Source of the DNA: Fibrobacter sp. UBA4309
GTDB lineage: Bacteria > Fibrobacterota > Fibrobacteria > Fibrobacterales > Fibrobacteraceae
DNA: 37,083 nucleotides
Assembly: GCF_002395745.1 (NCBI RefSeq)
Contig: NZ_DGUN01000025.1
Coordinates: forward strand, 1-37,083
Direction: 5' to 3'
Shown piece by piece: positions 1 through 7,650 of the stretch (positions within the stretch are counted from its first letter, which is position 1; the number at the start of each line of letters is the position of its first letter). Under the pieces are notes generated by a model that worked only from the letters and a program-made list of their open reading frames with translations, searched no databases and was not told where the DNA came from. Position numbers and translations under genes: made by a program.

Positions 1-15
1 CGGGGGGCTTTTTTT
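1..15 (+). terminator. 3' half of a rho-independent terminator (cut by window edge)
   Basis: The window opens with a C plus G-run followed by CTTTTTTT, which looks like the 3' arm and U-tract of an intrinsic terminator. The 5' arm lies outside the window, so the hairpin cannot be confirmed. It would end a gene to the left and separates that gene from the operon starting at 308. Confidence 0.5.
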
Positions 16-307
16 ATATACCCGCTCGCGCTACGTCCCGGCATGTACGCTCCGGCAGGCGCGCTCACTCTCGACGTCCGCGGCTGCACTCGTTCAAACA
101 ATTGTGCAAGCATAATTGTTTGACACTCGTTTTGCACGCTTTTAGTGGTTAGGACATGCAAAAAAAACATCTTGATATCAGCGATCCTGTCTACTAACCA
201 CTGTTTACTAACCACTGTTTACTTAACACCGCCGAAGAACCGTCATACACGCAATTCTAGTAACTAGTAACTAATAACTAGTAACTCTTTTTTCTATCCT
301 TTACCAT
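16..307. repeat. Intergenic region with short repeats, no gene
   Basis: No credible coding frame is present. The region holds a perfect inverted repeat, TCAAACAATT at 94-103 against AATTGTTTGA at 114-123; one GTGGTTAG at 145-152; two and a half direct copies of the 14-mer TACTAACCACTGTT from 192 to 227; and four in-phase heptamers of the form CTAGTAA (one is CTAATAA) at 257-284. The GTGGTTAG copy is the complement of CTAACCAC inside the 14-mer, so 145-216 could fold. The promoter of the gene at 308 should lie here, but no confident -35/-10 pair was recognised. The 14-mer and heptamer words recur at 29009-29131. Confidence 0.75.
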
Positions 308-2164
308 ATGAAACCGACCATTTCGTTTGTTTTGCAGCTGTCCCCGGCTACGGCCTACAAGGATCTCGAAGCTGTCGCTCGCAATTTGCTCGACGGTCTT
401 GACGTGCTCCTGTCTTCGGGACAGGTGAAATGTTCGGTGTATGTAGACGGCCCGACGCTTCGCGTGATGCGCAAGGTGGCTAGGCCGCTGGCTTTTGGCA
501 GAATCCGTGACGGCATCGCCAACGGGACTATCGAGTTCCTCGGTGGCGGTTTCTACGATCCCATGCTGCCGCTGTTCCCCGAAGAACTGCAGTCGCTGCA
601 GTTGAAGGAACACCGCAAGATTCTCAAGAGCTGTTTTGATATTGAACCGCAGGGCTACTTCAATTCTTCGCTTGTGTGGGAAATGGGCATGACGCCGATT
701 CTCGAACGCGAAGGCTTTGACTATGCGCTTGTAAGCGAATCCGCCATCCGTACCGCACTCGGGCGTTCAACTCCCACGTCGGGATGGTTCTCGGTAGAGG
801 ACAAGGGTGCCCTGATGCGTGTCGTCCCCGTCGCCGACGAACTTTCTGCGGCCATCGAGAACGATAGCCTGAACTGGCGCGAGATTCTCGCTCCGTACTG
901 TCGTGACGGCAAGACGGCGGTTGTCATTCTCGATTTGCCTCCGCAGGCGAAGGACATCGTGGACTTTTTCGGGAGACTCGTGGATTTTGTCGAGACGAAC
1001 GACTTGCAGACCTGGCCCGTGGGTTACATGGTCAACCAGCTGCCGCCCGAGGCGTCCCTCAGCTACCTGATTTCGGCTGGCCGCAAGCTCGGGCTGCCTT
1101 CATCCGCGACGACCTGCAGGGAAATGCTTATCCGCCGTCCGGAAATCAACATGTTGCAGAAGGCCATCTTGAACCTGTACCGCCGGGGCGAGATCCTGCA
1201 GGATGCGCGCAGGAAGAATTCCTTCTATGGAAAGCTCCTGCCGGCGATGTCGCCGATATTCTTCCGTGACCTGGGCAATGCCGAAGGCATGCGTAGCCTG
1301 AATGTCCGCCAGTGGTGTGCGCGTTACGTGATGGACGCTGCGCGCGAACTGGATGCGATGATGGATTTTTCGGGACTCCGCATGGAAGTCTGTGACTACC
1401 TGTTGCTGGGCCGCAAACAGATCTGGGTCGAGAACGCCGACTTCTCGTGCCTTTTGGATTATTCCGATGGCGGCGTGCTGCGTACGTATAGTTACAAGCC
1501 GATTTCGATGACGTTCCTCAATACCTGGCGCAACGATGCCGAGCCTTCGGTGGCCTTCCTGGATTGCCTGCTCCCGAATACGGACTTGTCTCCCGAGCGC
1601 ATCGAACGCGCCCTGGCCGGCCGTGAAAGTCTTCTGAAAGATCCCTACGATTACCAGATTGAACGCGTCGAACATGGTGCCGAAGTCAACCTGCTCGAAG
1701 AACAGGGATTCGCTATCGGCGAGAAACGTGGCGTATTCCGCGTCGGCAAGAAATACGAGTTCAAGAGCACGTCTTCGGAAGTTTCTGTCGAGTATAATCT
1801 TTCGAACAGTCTCTATCTGGATACCAAGTGCTTCTTCGGGTCCATCTTTGAACTGGGCATTCTGGAAAATAGCGACGGCATTGGTGTCACGATAGACGGT
1901 AATGCGGTCAAGTGGGACAAGAAGAGCCCGATACTTTATCCGGAAGCAAGGACTGTCGATATCCGCGACTACGCGCTGGGTTGCATTTTCCACATGAAGA
2001 TGGATTCCCCGGCGACCATTTTTGTCGGCCCGATTTTTGGGGCGTCGAATTCGGCTGCCCCGGATATTTTCCAGGGAATACGGGTCTATCCGTTCTGGCG
2101 TACCGCCTTGAACGTCATGGATGACAAGACGCTGAAGATTACCATTTCTGTTACCAAGGGATAG
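308..2164 (+). CDS. GH57-fold protein (alpha-glucan hydrolase/transferase-like), probable pseudoenzyme
   Basis: 618 residues, a size usual for family 57 alpha-amylases and 4-alpha-glucanotransferases with DUF1925/1926-type C-terminal parts. The clearest family signature is GTIEFLGGGFYDP at residues 73-85, followed by GYFNSSLVWEMGM around 116-128. Active members carry His-Gln-Pro in the first strand, a Thr-Glu-Arg-Val-Trp-(Glu/Gln)-Pro block with the nucleophile Glu, and a later Asp proton donor. Here the first motif reads LQLSP (9-13) and the nucleophile position appears to be Ser121, so hydrolytic activity is doubtful. No signal peptide, so cytoplasmic. The ATG at 308 has no Shine-Dalgarno. 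It heads a seven-gene run and its stop is 2 nt from the next start. A binding or regulatory role is inference. The family is fairly sure; the loss of activity should be aligned. Confidence 0.75.
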   Translation: MKPTISFVLQLSPATAYKDLEAVARNLLDGLDVLLSSGQVKCSVYVDGPTLRVMRKVARPLAFGRIRDGIANGTIEFLGGGFYDPMLPLFPEELQSLQLKEHRKILKSCFDIEPQGYFNSSLVWEMGMTPILEREGFDYALVSESAIRTALGRSTPTSGWFSVEDKGALMRVVPVADELSAAIENDSLNWREILAPYCRDGKTAVVILDLPPQAKDIVDFFGRLVDFVETNDLQTWPVGYMVNQLPPEASLSYLISAGRKLGLPSSATTCREMLIRRPEINMLQKAILNLYRRGEILQDARRKNSFYGKLLPAMSPIFFRDLGNAEGMRSLNVRQWCARYVMDAARELDAMMDFSGLRMEVCDYLLLGRKQIWVENADFSCLLDYSDGGVLRTYSYKPISMTFLNTWRNDAEPSVAFLDCLLPNTDLSPERIERALAGRESLLKDPYDYQIERVEHGAEVNLLEEQGFAIGEKRGVFRVGKKYEFKSTSSEVSVEYNLSNSLYLDTKCFFGSIFELGILENSDGIGVTIDGNAVKWDKKSPILYPEARTVDIRDYALGCIFHMKMDSPATIFVGPIFGASNSAAPDIFQGIRVYPFWRTALNVMDDKTLKITISVTKG

Positions 2165-2166
2165 GC

Positions 2167-2856
2167 ATGAGGGCGGATCTAATTGACATTCAGGTCGAAG
2201 ACCATGGTGACGATGTGGAGATATCCCTGTCGGGTTCCTTGAGCCGCGTCCACTTGCCGGCGGTCCGTGAAAAAATAGAGATGCTTACCAAAGGGCCTGG
2301 CTGTTTCTTTTTCTTGAACTTGCAGCGTGCCCATTTCAAGGCCGATGAATATCTGGACTTGTTCCTGGAGGTCCTGGATCGGATCAAGGCACAGAATTCC
2401 GCGCTGGTCCTGATATTCAACAGCGAAGAACAGAAAGCCTATTTCGACAAGTACAAGAATATCTTTGAAATTTACGAGAGCCGTAGCGCGTACAAGAATT
2501 CCGGCATGCGCAAGCAGTTGAGCCAGATCGGGGTGCATTACGGGAAAAAGACCGGGCTTCGCCTTACGCCGTCTGTCGCCATTGCCGCCTTTGTCTTGAT
2601 TGTCGGGTGGGCTATTACTTTGTTCTTAATCATCGCGGCGCAGGGCAGGGACATTGCGGATAAGCAGGCGCAGATTATCGCCTTGCAGAGCCAGAAGGAC
2701 CGCTATATCCGCGAAATCGACAAACTGGAATCTTCAATAGGCCCGTTACGCAAGCTGGGCGTTGTGCAAGATACTTCCATGCTGAGTTCGTTCGGGATTA
2801 TCCAGGATTGGGTATCGTACCTAGAGTACTTGGAGAATTCCCGCCTTGAAAAGTGA
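2167..2856 (+). CDS. Membrane-anchored STAS-domain protein with coiled coil
   Basis: 229 residues in three parts. Residues 1-110 have the alternating beta/alpha pattern of a STAS domain (ligand or partner binding, as in anti-sigma antagonists and MlaB). Residues about 136-157 form one transmembrane helix. Residues about 160-195 are a charged heptad-like segment likely to be a short coiled coil. The STAS part would face the cytoplasm and the coiled coil the periplasm. The gene starts 2 nt after the GH57-like stop and overlaps the transglycosylase start by 11 bp, so the three are probably translationally coupled. The usual phosphorylatable Ser/Thr of anti-sigma antagonists is not evident. A link to the MlaC-like protein downstream is suggested by MlaB being a STAS protein, but no ABC subunits are visible here. 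Confidence 0.6.
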   Translation: MRADLIDIQVEDHGDDVEISLSGSLSRVHLPAVREKIEMLTKGPGCFFFLNLQRAHFKADEYLDLFLEVLDRIKAQNSALVLIFNSEEQKAYFDKYKNIFEIYESRSAYKNSGMRKQLSQIGVHYGKKTGLRLTPSVAIAAFVLIVGWAITLFLIIAAQGRDIADKQAQIIALQSQKDRYIREIDKLESSIGPLRKLGVVQDTSMLSSFGIIQDWVSYLEYLENSRLEK

Positions 2857-3532
2857 AATTCGTATCCATCCGGTTTTTTCGCTGGTTGTTTTGGTGACGG
2901 CTTTTGTCTCCATGGTTGCTTTTGCCGGCTGCTGGTATGTGCGGCAGGGCCGCCTGGTGCATTTGGCCGAAAAAGAGGCGAATCTCAGGGGAGACCTGGA
3001 GCAGCTTGATACGTGGGGCAAGTGGACTATCGACTACGTCAAGATAGACAAGGTTGTCGATCATCTTTCGAAAAACCGCCTTTCTCCCGAATCCAAGCGG
3101 AAACTGACGGAACAGATTTGGCAGATTTCGAGGTCTTATACGCTTGACCCGCTCCTTGTCCTCGCCGTGGTGGCGCAGGAAAGCCACGGGAACCCGAATG
3201 CGCGCGGGCGTACCCGTTCCGGCAAGCATTCCGGGGCGATGGGGCTCATGCAGATAAAGCTCGAGACGGCCAAAAAGATGGCCTACCATTTCGGGCTTAC
3301 GGTCGATACGGAAGAAGACCTGCTGAAACCCGAAGTGAATGTCGCTGTCGGCACGGCCTACCTGATAAGGCTTATCGGCAAATACGGCAGCTGGAAAGAG
3401 GCGCTGATTGCCTACAACCTGGGACATTCCGCTGTCGACAAGATGTTGCAGAGCGGCATGCCCCTGCCTACACGTTATTATGAACGCGTAATTTCCAAGT
3501 ATTGGGAACTGGCCCGTCTGTCTTTTTTGTAA
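2846..3532 (+). CDS. Membrane-bound lytic transglycosylase, SLT (GH23-like) domain
   Basis: 228 residues with a TTG start at 2846 preceded by TGGAGAA. An N-terminal signal-anchor (residues 9-31) places the enzyme in the periplasm. The SLT fold covers roughly 85-225. Its diagnostic motifs are in order: AVVAQESHGNP with catalytic Glu112, GAMGLMQI (130-137), and AYNLG (189-193). The family cleaves the MurNAc-GlcNAc bond of peptidoglycan with formation of a 1,6-anhydro end. The start lies inside the last codons of the STAS gene, implying coupling; the TolC-type gene follows after 10 nt. A role in opening the wall for envelope assemblies is a reasonable inference from neighbours. Confidence 0.88.
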   Translation: MKSEIRIHPVFSLVVLVTAFVSMVAFAGCWYVRQGRLVHLAEKEANLRGDLEQLDTWGKWTIDYVKIDKVVDHLSKNRLSPESKRKLTEQIWQISRSYTLDPLLVLAVVAQESHGNPNARGRTRSGKHSGAMGLMQIKLETAKKMAYHFGLTVDTEEDLLKPEVNVAVGTAYLIRLIGKYGSWKEALIAYNLGHSAVDKMLQSGMPLPTRYYERVISKYWELARLSFL

Positions 3533-3542
3533 ATTTGGGTTA

Positions 3543-4901
3543 ATGTTTAGAATCCTGCTTTTACTTTTATCGTTTGCGGTTGCGTATGCGGGCGAGGTCC
3601 GGTACGACGTGTCCGAATTTGTAAAAGCGGGTATCACGCACGATCCCATACTGGAAGAAACCAGGCAGGGGGTTGTTGCCAAGAAGGACAAGATTCGCGC
3701 CCTCAAGGCGAACGCCATTTTGCCTACGTTCGATGTATCGATGATTGTCGGCCCGGCTCCCGGCCTCCGCGACGAAGTCGACAGCGACGGCGACACCATG
3801 AGCGTCTACGACTTTTCCAAGATGGGTCCGTTCTGGGGCGTTCAGGCCAAGTTCGTGCAACCGCTCAACTTTGGCCAGTACCGTTCCGGCAAGAAGGCGC
3901 TGGAAGCGGACTTGCAGCAGAAACAGTACTCTATCCTGGAACAGGTCCACAAGAAAGACGTGGAACTCCAGACGTACTATTACAACTATCTGCTGGCAAT
4001 GGAAATGCAAAAGCTTGCCGCATCGGCCAAGGCCCGCGTAGACGAAGCCTACGAGAAGATGGAAGAAGCCCTGGATGACGATGACCCGAGCGTAAGCCAG
4101 ATGGATTTCTTGAACTTGAAAGCCAAAATGCATACCGTCAAGGAAGGCGTTACCGAAGCGGATCTGGGAATGAAGCGCGTACAGCTCGCCATCCGCTTTG
4201 CTTTGGCCATGCGGGAAGACGATGTGTTCGTTGCCGAAGATACCTGCCTTGTGCCGCGGACGGAACCGCTGCCTCTATTGGAAGAAGTCCGCCTGATTAC
4301 CCTGCAGAACCATCCGGAGCTGAAGCAGCTTGCCGCCGGCATTACCGCGCGCCGCACGCAGATGCAACTGGCCGAAGCCAAACTGGCTCCCGAATTCTTT
4401 ATCATGGGCCAGGTCGAATACGTGAAGAGCTGGGCGGGCAACCGCAGTGTGATGCAGAAAGACGCTTTTGCCGAAGATGCTGTGAACAAGCTGGACGGCC
4501 TTGTCGGAATCGGGCTTCGCTACAGGCTGAACTTCTGGAAATATTGGGAAGAATACCGCAGTGCAAGATCCGATTATCGCGGACTGCAGTTGAAGGACCG
4601 CTATGCTGCCGACGGGCTCATGGCGAAGGCCGAAGAGCAGTACTACCAGGTGGTGGCCGCCAAGGAGAACATGGAGTCGCTCAAGGAAAGCCTGCGTGCC
4701 TCGGATGCGATTCTGAAGGGTGCCGCCATGCAGTACGACCTGGACAAGTCCAAGACGGGCGAACTTGTTTCTGCATATACCCAGAACATGAACATGCAGA
4801 AGGACTACTATTTTGCGGTATGCAAGTACAACGTCGAATTTGCCGAACTGATTTCGCGAATGGGTATGTCCTTGGCCGAATTCCACGAAAAGTTTAAGTA
4901 A
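3543..4901 (+). CDS. TolC-family outer-membrane efflux/secretion protein
   Basis: 452 residues with a cleavable signal peptide ending near residue 16 (AVAYA). The rest is rich in long amphipathic helices with Gln, Glu, Lys and Ala, typical of the TolC coiled-coil tunnel, in two similar halves, which matches the internal duplication of the family (usual length 400-500). TolC proteins form trimeric channels that work with inner-membrane pumps and periplasmic adaptors; neither partner is encoded beside it. It sits between a lytic transglycosylase and an MlaC-like protein with gaps of 10 and 14 nt, so co-expression is likely. The exported substrate cannot be told from the sequence. Confidence 0.82.
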   Translation: MFRILLLLLSFAVAYAGEVRYDVSEFVKAGITHDPILEETRQGVVAKKDKIRALKANAILPTFDVSMIVGPAPGLRDEVDSDGDTMSVYDFSKMGPFWGVQAKFVQPLNFGQYRSGKKALEADLQQKQYSILEQVHKKDVELQTYYYNYLLAMEMQKLAASAKARVDEAYEKMEEALDDDDPSVSQMDFLNLKAKMHTVKEGVTEADLGMKRVQLAIRFALAMREDDVFVAEDTCLVPRTEPLPLLEEVRLITLQNHPELKQLAAGITARRTQMQLAEAKLAPEFFIMGQVEYVKSWAGNRSVMQKDAFAEDAVNKLDGLVGIGLRYRLNFWKYWEEYRSARSDYRGLQLKDRYAADGLMAKAEEQYYQVVAAKENMESLKESLRASDAILKGAAMQYDLDKSKTGELVSAYTQNMNMQKDYYFAVCKYNVEFAELISRMGMSLAEFHEKFK

Positions 4902-4915
4902 AATGGAGGTAAGAG

Positions 4916-5494
4916 ATGTTTAGGAAGATTCTAGTTGCGGTAGCTTGCGTTTCGTTGATGGCTTTTGCCGCAGACGATCCCGTTTCCGCCATCAAGAAAA
5001 AGGACGCGGAACTCCAGACTCTGCTCAAGAAGTCTACGCGCAATGCCAAGGAGACGGAACGCGTCAAGAGTTTGCTGAACGACTCGTTTGACTTCGAACT
5101 GTTGGCGAAGAAGAGCCTTTCTACCAAGGACTGGAACGCCCAGGACGAAGCCTCGCAGCAGAAGTTCGTCGCCGAGTTCCAGCGCATGGTCCGCAACTCC
5201 AGTGCAAAGCGCCTGGAACTGTACCGCGCGGATTCCACTGTATACGAGCCGGCCAAGATGAAGGGTGCCGAAGAAGCCCGCGTGACGGCCCATCTGTGGA
5301 ACAAGGGCAAGGAATCGGTTCTCGAATACAAGATGAGCATCGTGAACGGAAACTGGAAAGCCTGGGACCTCGTTATCGACGACCTTTCCACGGCTAGGAA
5401 TTACAAGGACCAGTTCAGCCAGATTCTGAAGACCAAGAGTTTTGCGGAACTGATCGACATCATCAGCAAGAAGGCTGACGAAGCCGAGAAGTAA
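4916..5494 (+). CDS. mlaC: MlaC/Ttg2D-like periplasmic phospholipid-binding protein
   Basis: 192 residues, the normal MlaC size, with a signal peptide cleaved near residue 19 (LMAFAA). The mature part has the family pattern: an N-terminal helical stretch, an FDFELLAKKSL segment, an FVAEFQRMVRNSSAKRLELY segment, then beta strands ending in WDLVIDDLSTARNYKDQF. MlaC ferries phospholipid between the outer and inner membranes. A strong GGAGG sits 8 nt before the ATG. The stop overlaps the next start by one base (TAATG). In the classical system mlaC is next to mlaFED; here those subunits are absent from the window, while a STAS protein (as in MlaB) and a TolC-type channel are in the same operon. 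Confidence 0.82.
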   Translation: MFRKILVAVACVSLMAFAADDPVSAIKKKDAELQTLLKKSTRNAKETERVKSLLNDSFDFELLAKKSLSTKDWNAQDEASQQKFVAEFQRMVRNSSAKRLELYRADSTVYEPAKMKGAEEARVTAHLWNKGKESVLEYKMSIVNGNWKAWDLVIDDLSTARNYKDQFSQILKTKSFAELIDIISKKADEAEK

Positions 5495-6420
5495 TGGGTG
5501 GATTCCTCTTCTGGCTAGTTGTTATCCTGTGCGCGCTTGCGCTGGTTGTCCTGTTTTTCCCGTTTCGGTTCAAGGTGGAATTCGATGCGGGGGAACAGGG
5601 AGCCGGGGCAAGGCTTTTCTTTTTTAAGAAGCACCTCTGGACCGGCGAGAAGAAATGGGGCAAGGACAAGGAAACCGAAACTCCGGACAGCGATGATTTT
5701 CTGGACGCTGTCGAACCCGAGTTCGTGGCGACTGCGCCTGCAAAGAAAGACGCTCCCAAAGCCGAGAATGCCTATAAGGCGGCTGCGACTCCCGCGCCTG
5801 CCGTACCTCCCGCGCCTACCGAGACTCCGGCTACAGCAGAGCCTTCCGCTCCTACTGCGACTCCGGCTACCGTTGCGACTCCGGCCACAGCCGCGGCTCC
5901 CGCACCTGCCGCGCCCCCTGCTGCGGTAGAAAAGCCCGTCGAGGAACCCGCACCGGAAAAGAAGGAAAAGCCGAAACTCACGGACGAACAGTTCTGGACC
6001 ATCATCTTGACTCCCAATCTGGACGGCCGCGCTTTCCGTTACGTGAAGAGCCTGCTTTCGATGATTGTGCGGCTGTTCGATATCAAGTTCAAGGACTGCT
6101 TTGTCGAGGGAATCCGCAGCGATTATGCGACAATGGGGTACGGTGCCTCCGTAAACGGAATCTTCAAGAGCTTCCCATATCTGGAATCGTGGGATGTCCG
6201 CATGGACTGGTGCCATGAAAGGGACTTGCGCGCCCAGGGCGAAATTCTTGGACACACGAATCTTTGCCGCGTGATTTTTCTTTTGCTGGCGCTGCTCGTG
6301 TATGCGGGAATCCTGTTGTTGCTGTTCTGGCGCCGCCGCTCGCGAGTCCTCAAGACGGGCGAACTCCCGGAACTCGGATTTGTCCGTAAAAAGATTGTCG
6401 GCTGGATGACGGAGGAATAA
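5494..6420 (+). CDS. Bitopic membrane protein, DUF2953-like, with long Pro/Ala linker
   Basis: 308 residues. A membrane segment covers residues 5-23 and a second about 258-280; between them lie an N-terminal strand-rich piece (FRFKVEFDAGEQGAGARLFFF), a low-complexity linker rich in Pro, Ala and Thr (about residues 85-150), an acidic/basic patch, and a conserved-looking region with FDIKFKDCFVEGIRSDYATM. The arrangement recalls DUF2953 proteins, but this is a weak call from pattern only. Translation is coupled to mlaC (start overlaps its stop) and to the next gene (TAATG at 6418-6422). The linker DNA has repeated ACTCCGGCTAC-like units at about 5788-5960, so length variation between strains is likely. 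Function unknown. Confidence 0.5.
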   Translation: MGGFLFWLVVILCALALVVLFFPFRFKVEFDAGEQGAGARLFFFKKHLWTGEKKWGKDKETETPDSDDFLDAVEPEFVATAPAKKDAPKAENAYKAAATPAPAVPPAPTETPATAEPSAPTATPATVATPATAAAPAPAAPPAAVEKPVEEPAPEKKEKPKLTDEQFWTIILTPNLDGRAFRYVKSLLSMIVRLFDIKFKDCFVEGIRSDYATMGYGASVNGIFKSFPYLESWDVRMDWCHERDLRAQGEILGHTNLCRVIFLLLALLVYAGILLLLFWRRRSRVLKTGELPELGFVRKKIVGWMTEE

Positions 6421-7124
6421 TGCCCGCTTTGACTTTGGAACGATTGTTGGCCAGTATAGGTTATGGCAGCCGCAAGGAAGCCCGAGCCCTTGTCCGCATG
6501 GGCCTTGTGGAAATTGACGGCAAGGTGCTCGAAGATCCGTTCGTGGAATTTGCGGAACGCCCGGCGACCATTACGGTGAACGGCGAAGAAGTGACGACGC
6601 AAGAAAAGTTGTATGTAATGCTCCACAAGCCGACGGATGTCGAGTGCAGCCACAATGCCCGTGACCACCAGTCGGTCTATTCGCTGCTGCCCGACAGGTT
6701 TTCTGCAATGGGTATCCAGAGCGTGGGACGCCTGGATGCCGATTCCGAAGGCCTGCTGCTGCTGAGCAACCAGGGCGATTTTATTCATAGGGTCGAAAGC
6801 CCGAAAAAGGGACTGCTGAAGCGTTACCGCGTTACCCTGGCACGTCCCTTTACACCGGAGCAGGAGGCTGAGCTCCTGAAGGGCGTGATGCTCAAGGGCG
6901 AAAGACGCGAGGTCCTGGCCCGCGCTATCGAGCGGGACGGGGAATCCGTGATTATTTCTATCGGGGAAGGCCTGTACCATCAGGTCAGGCGCATGTTCGC
7001 TGCGGTGGGCAACCACGTAGAGACGTTGGAACGTATTTCTATCGGACCGGTGTCCTTGGACGAGTCGTTGGGCAGGGGTGGTTGGAGATTCCTCACAGAT
7101 GAAGAAATCCAGTCTGTTTCTTGA
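6420..7124 (+). CDS. RsuA/RluB-family pseudouridine synthase
   Basis: 234 residues, the usual length of the RsuA/RluB/RluE/RluF group. Residues 1-45 are an S4 RNA-binding domain (LERLLASIGYGSRKEARALV). The catalytic domain follows, with GRLDADSEGLLLL at 103-115 containing the catalytic Asp106, and the later YHQVRRMFAAVGNHV motif. The enzyme isomerises a specific uridine in rRNA to pseudouridine. Which site (16S, as RsuA, or 23S) cannot be decided from sequence. It overlaps the preceding gene by one base and is the last gene of the run; its stop is only 6 nt from the convergent HU stop. Confidence 0.88.
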   Translation: MPALTLERLLASIGYGSRKEARALVRMGLVEIDGKVLEDPFVEFAERPATITVNGEEVTTQEKLYVMLHKPTDVECSHNARDHQSVYSLLPDRFSAMGIQSVGRLDADSEGLLLLSNQGDFIHRVESPKKGLLKRYRVTLARPFTPEQEAELLKGVMLKGERREVLARAIERDGESVIISIGEGLYHQVRRMFAAVGNHVETLERISIGPVSLDESLGRGGWRFLTDEEIQSVS

Positions 7125-7130
7125 AAAAGA

Positions 7131-7493
7131 TTAGTCTTGTTCGTTCGACTGTTCCGCCGTAACCGGTTCGATTTCCGGAGAGATGGCGTCGACGTCGACA
7201 AGGGATTCCAGGGAATTGATCTTGTCCTTGATATCGTTGCTGAACTTGAAGGTCGGGACCATGCGTTCTTCGATAAGGACCGTTTCGCCGGTGCGCGGGT
7301 TACGTGCCGGGCGTGCCTTGCGGGGTTTGCAGGCGAACGTACCGAATCCGCGGATTTCGATGGTGTTGCCGTCGATGAGCTTTTCTCCGACAAGGCCGAG
7401 GAACTGTTCAACGACCGTCTTGATATCATTACGCACAAATCCGGTGGACTTGGCGATTTCTTGAATCAGGGATTGTTTAGTTATGTTAGGCAC
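7131..7493 (-). CDS. HU/IHF-family nucleoid protein with acidic C-terminal tail
   Basis: 120 residues. Residues 1-92 match the HU/IHF fold: helical N-terminus (TKQSLIQEIAKSTGF), then EIRGFGTFACKPRKARPARN with the DNA-intercalating arm RNPRTGE. The remaining 28 residues are an Asp/Glu-rich tail not found in ordinary 90-residue HU; acidic tails in DNA-bending proteins often modulate binding. The gene is convergent with the pseudouridine synthase and divergent from the dihydrouridine synthase. An inverted repeat AACTTA-AATA-TAAGTT at 7526-7541 lies upstream and includes TATATT on this strand, which could be a -10 element. HU versus IHF cannot be separated here. Confidence 0.88.
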   Translation of the reverse strand: MPNITKQSLIQEIAKSTGFVRNDIKTVVEQFLGLVGEKLIDGNTIEIRGFGTFACKPRKARPARNPRTGETVLIEERMVPTFKFSNDIKDKINSLESLVDVDAISPEIEPVTAEQSNEQD

Positions 7494-7525
7494 GGATCAA
7501 TTATGGGTTAATTGTTCTAATGACG

Positions 7526-7541
7526 AACTTAAATATAAGTT
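7526..7541. promoter_or_regulatory. Perfect inverted repeat upstream of the HU gene
   Basis: AACTTA at 7526-7531 and TAAGTT at 7536-7541 are exact complements around AATA. On the minus strand the centre reads TTATATTTAA, so a -10 hexamer (TATATT) may lie inside the dyad, as expected for an operator or autoregulated promoter. No good -35 was seen at the right spacing. Confidence 0.4.
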
Positions 7542-7610
7542 TAACAACGAGTTAGTGGAGGGCTTGCTTGAAAATTAAATATTTTTTTCGGGCTCTCGTT
7601 GCGGACATGT

Positions 7611-7650
7611 TGTGGATAATTGTGGTTTAAATGTGGAAAAATGTTGAAAA
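7611..7650 (+). promoter_or_regulatory. Helically phased array of DnaA-box-like 9-mers
   Basis: Four 9-mers in one orientation: TGTGGATAA at 7611 (exact complement of the TTATCCACA DnaA box), TGTGGTTTA at 7621, TGTGGAAAA at 7632 (complement of the accepted variant TTTTCCACA) and TGTTGAAAA at 7642. Spacing is 10, 11 and 10 bp, one helical turn each. An AT-rich run (AAAATTAAATATTTTTTT) lies at 7571-7588. The array spans the first candidate start codon of the dihydrouridine synthase gene. Confidence 0.5.

Noticed and set aside
192..284. CRISPR-like array
   Set aside because: Units are 7 or 14 bp and contiguous, without spacers, and no cas gene is near.
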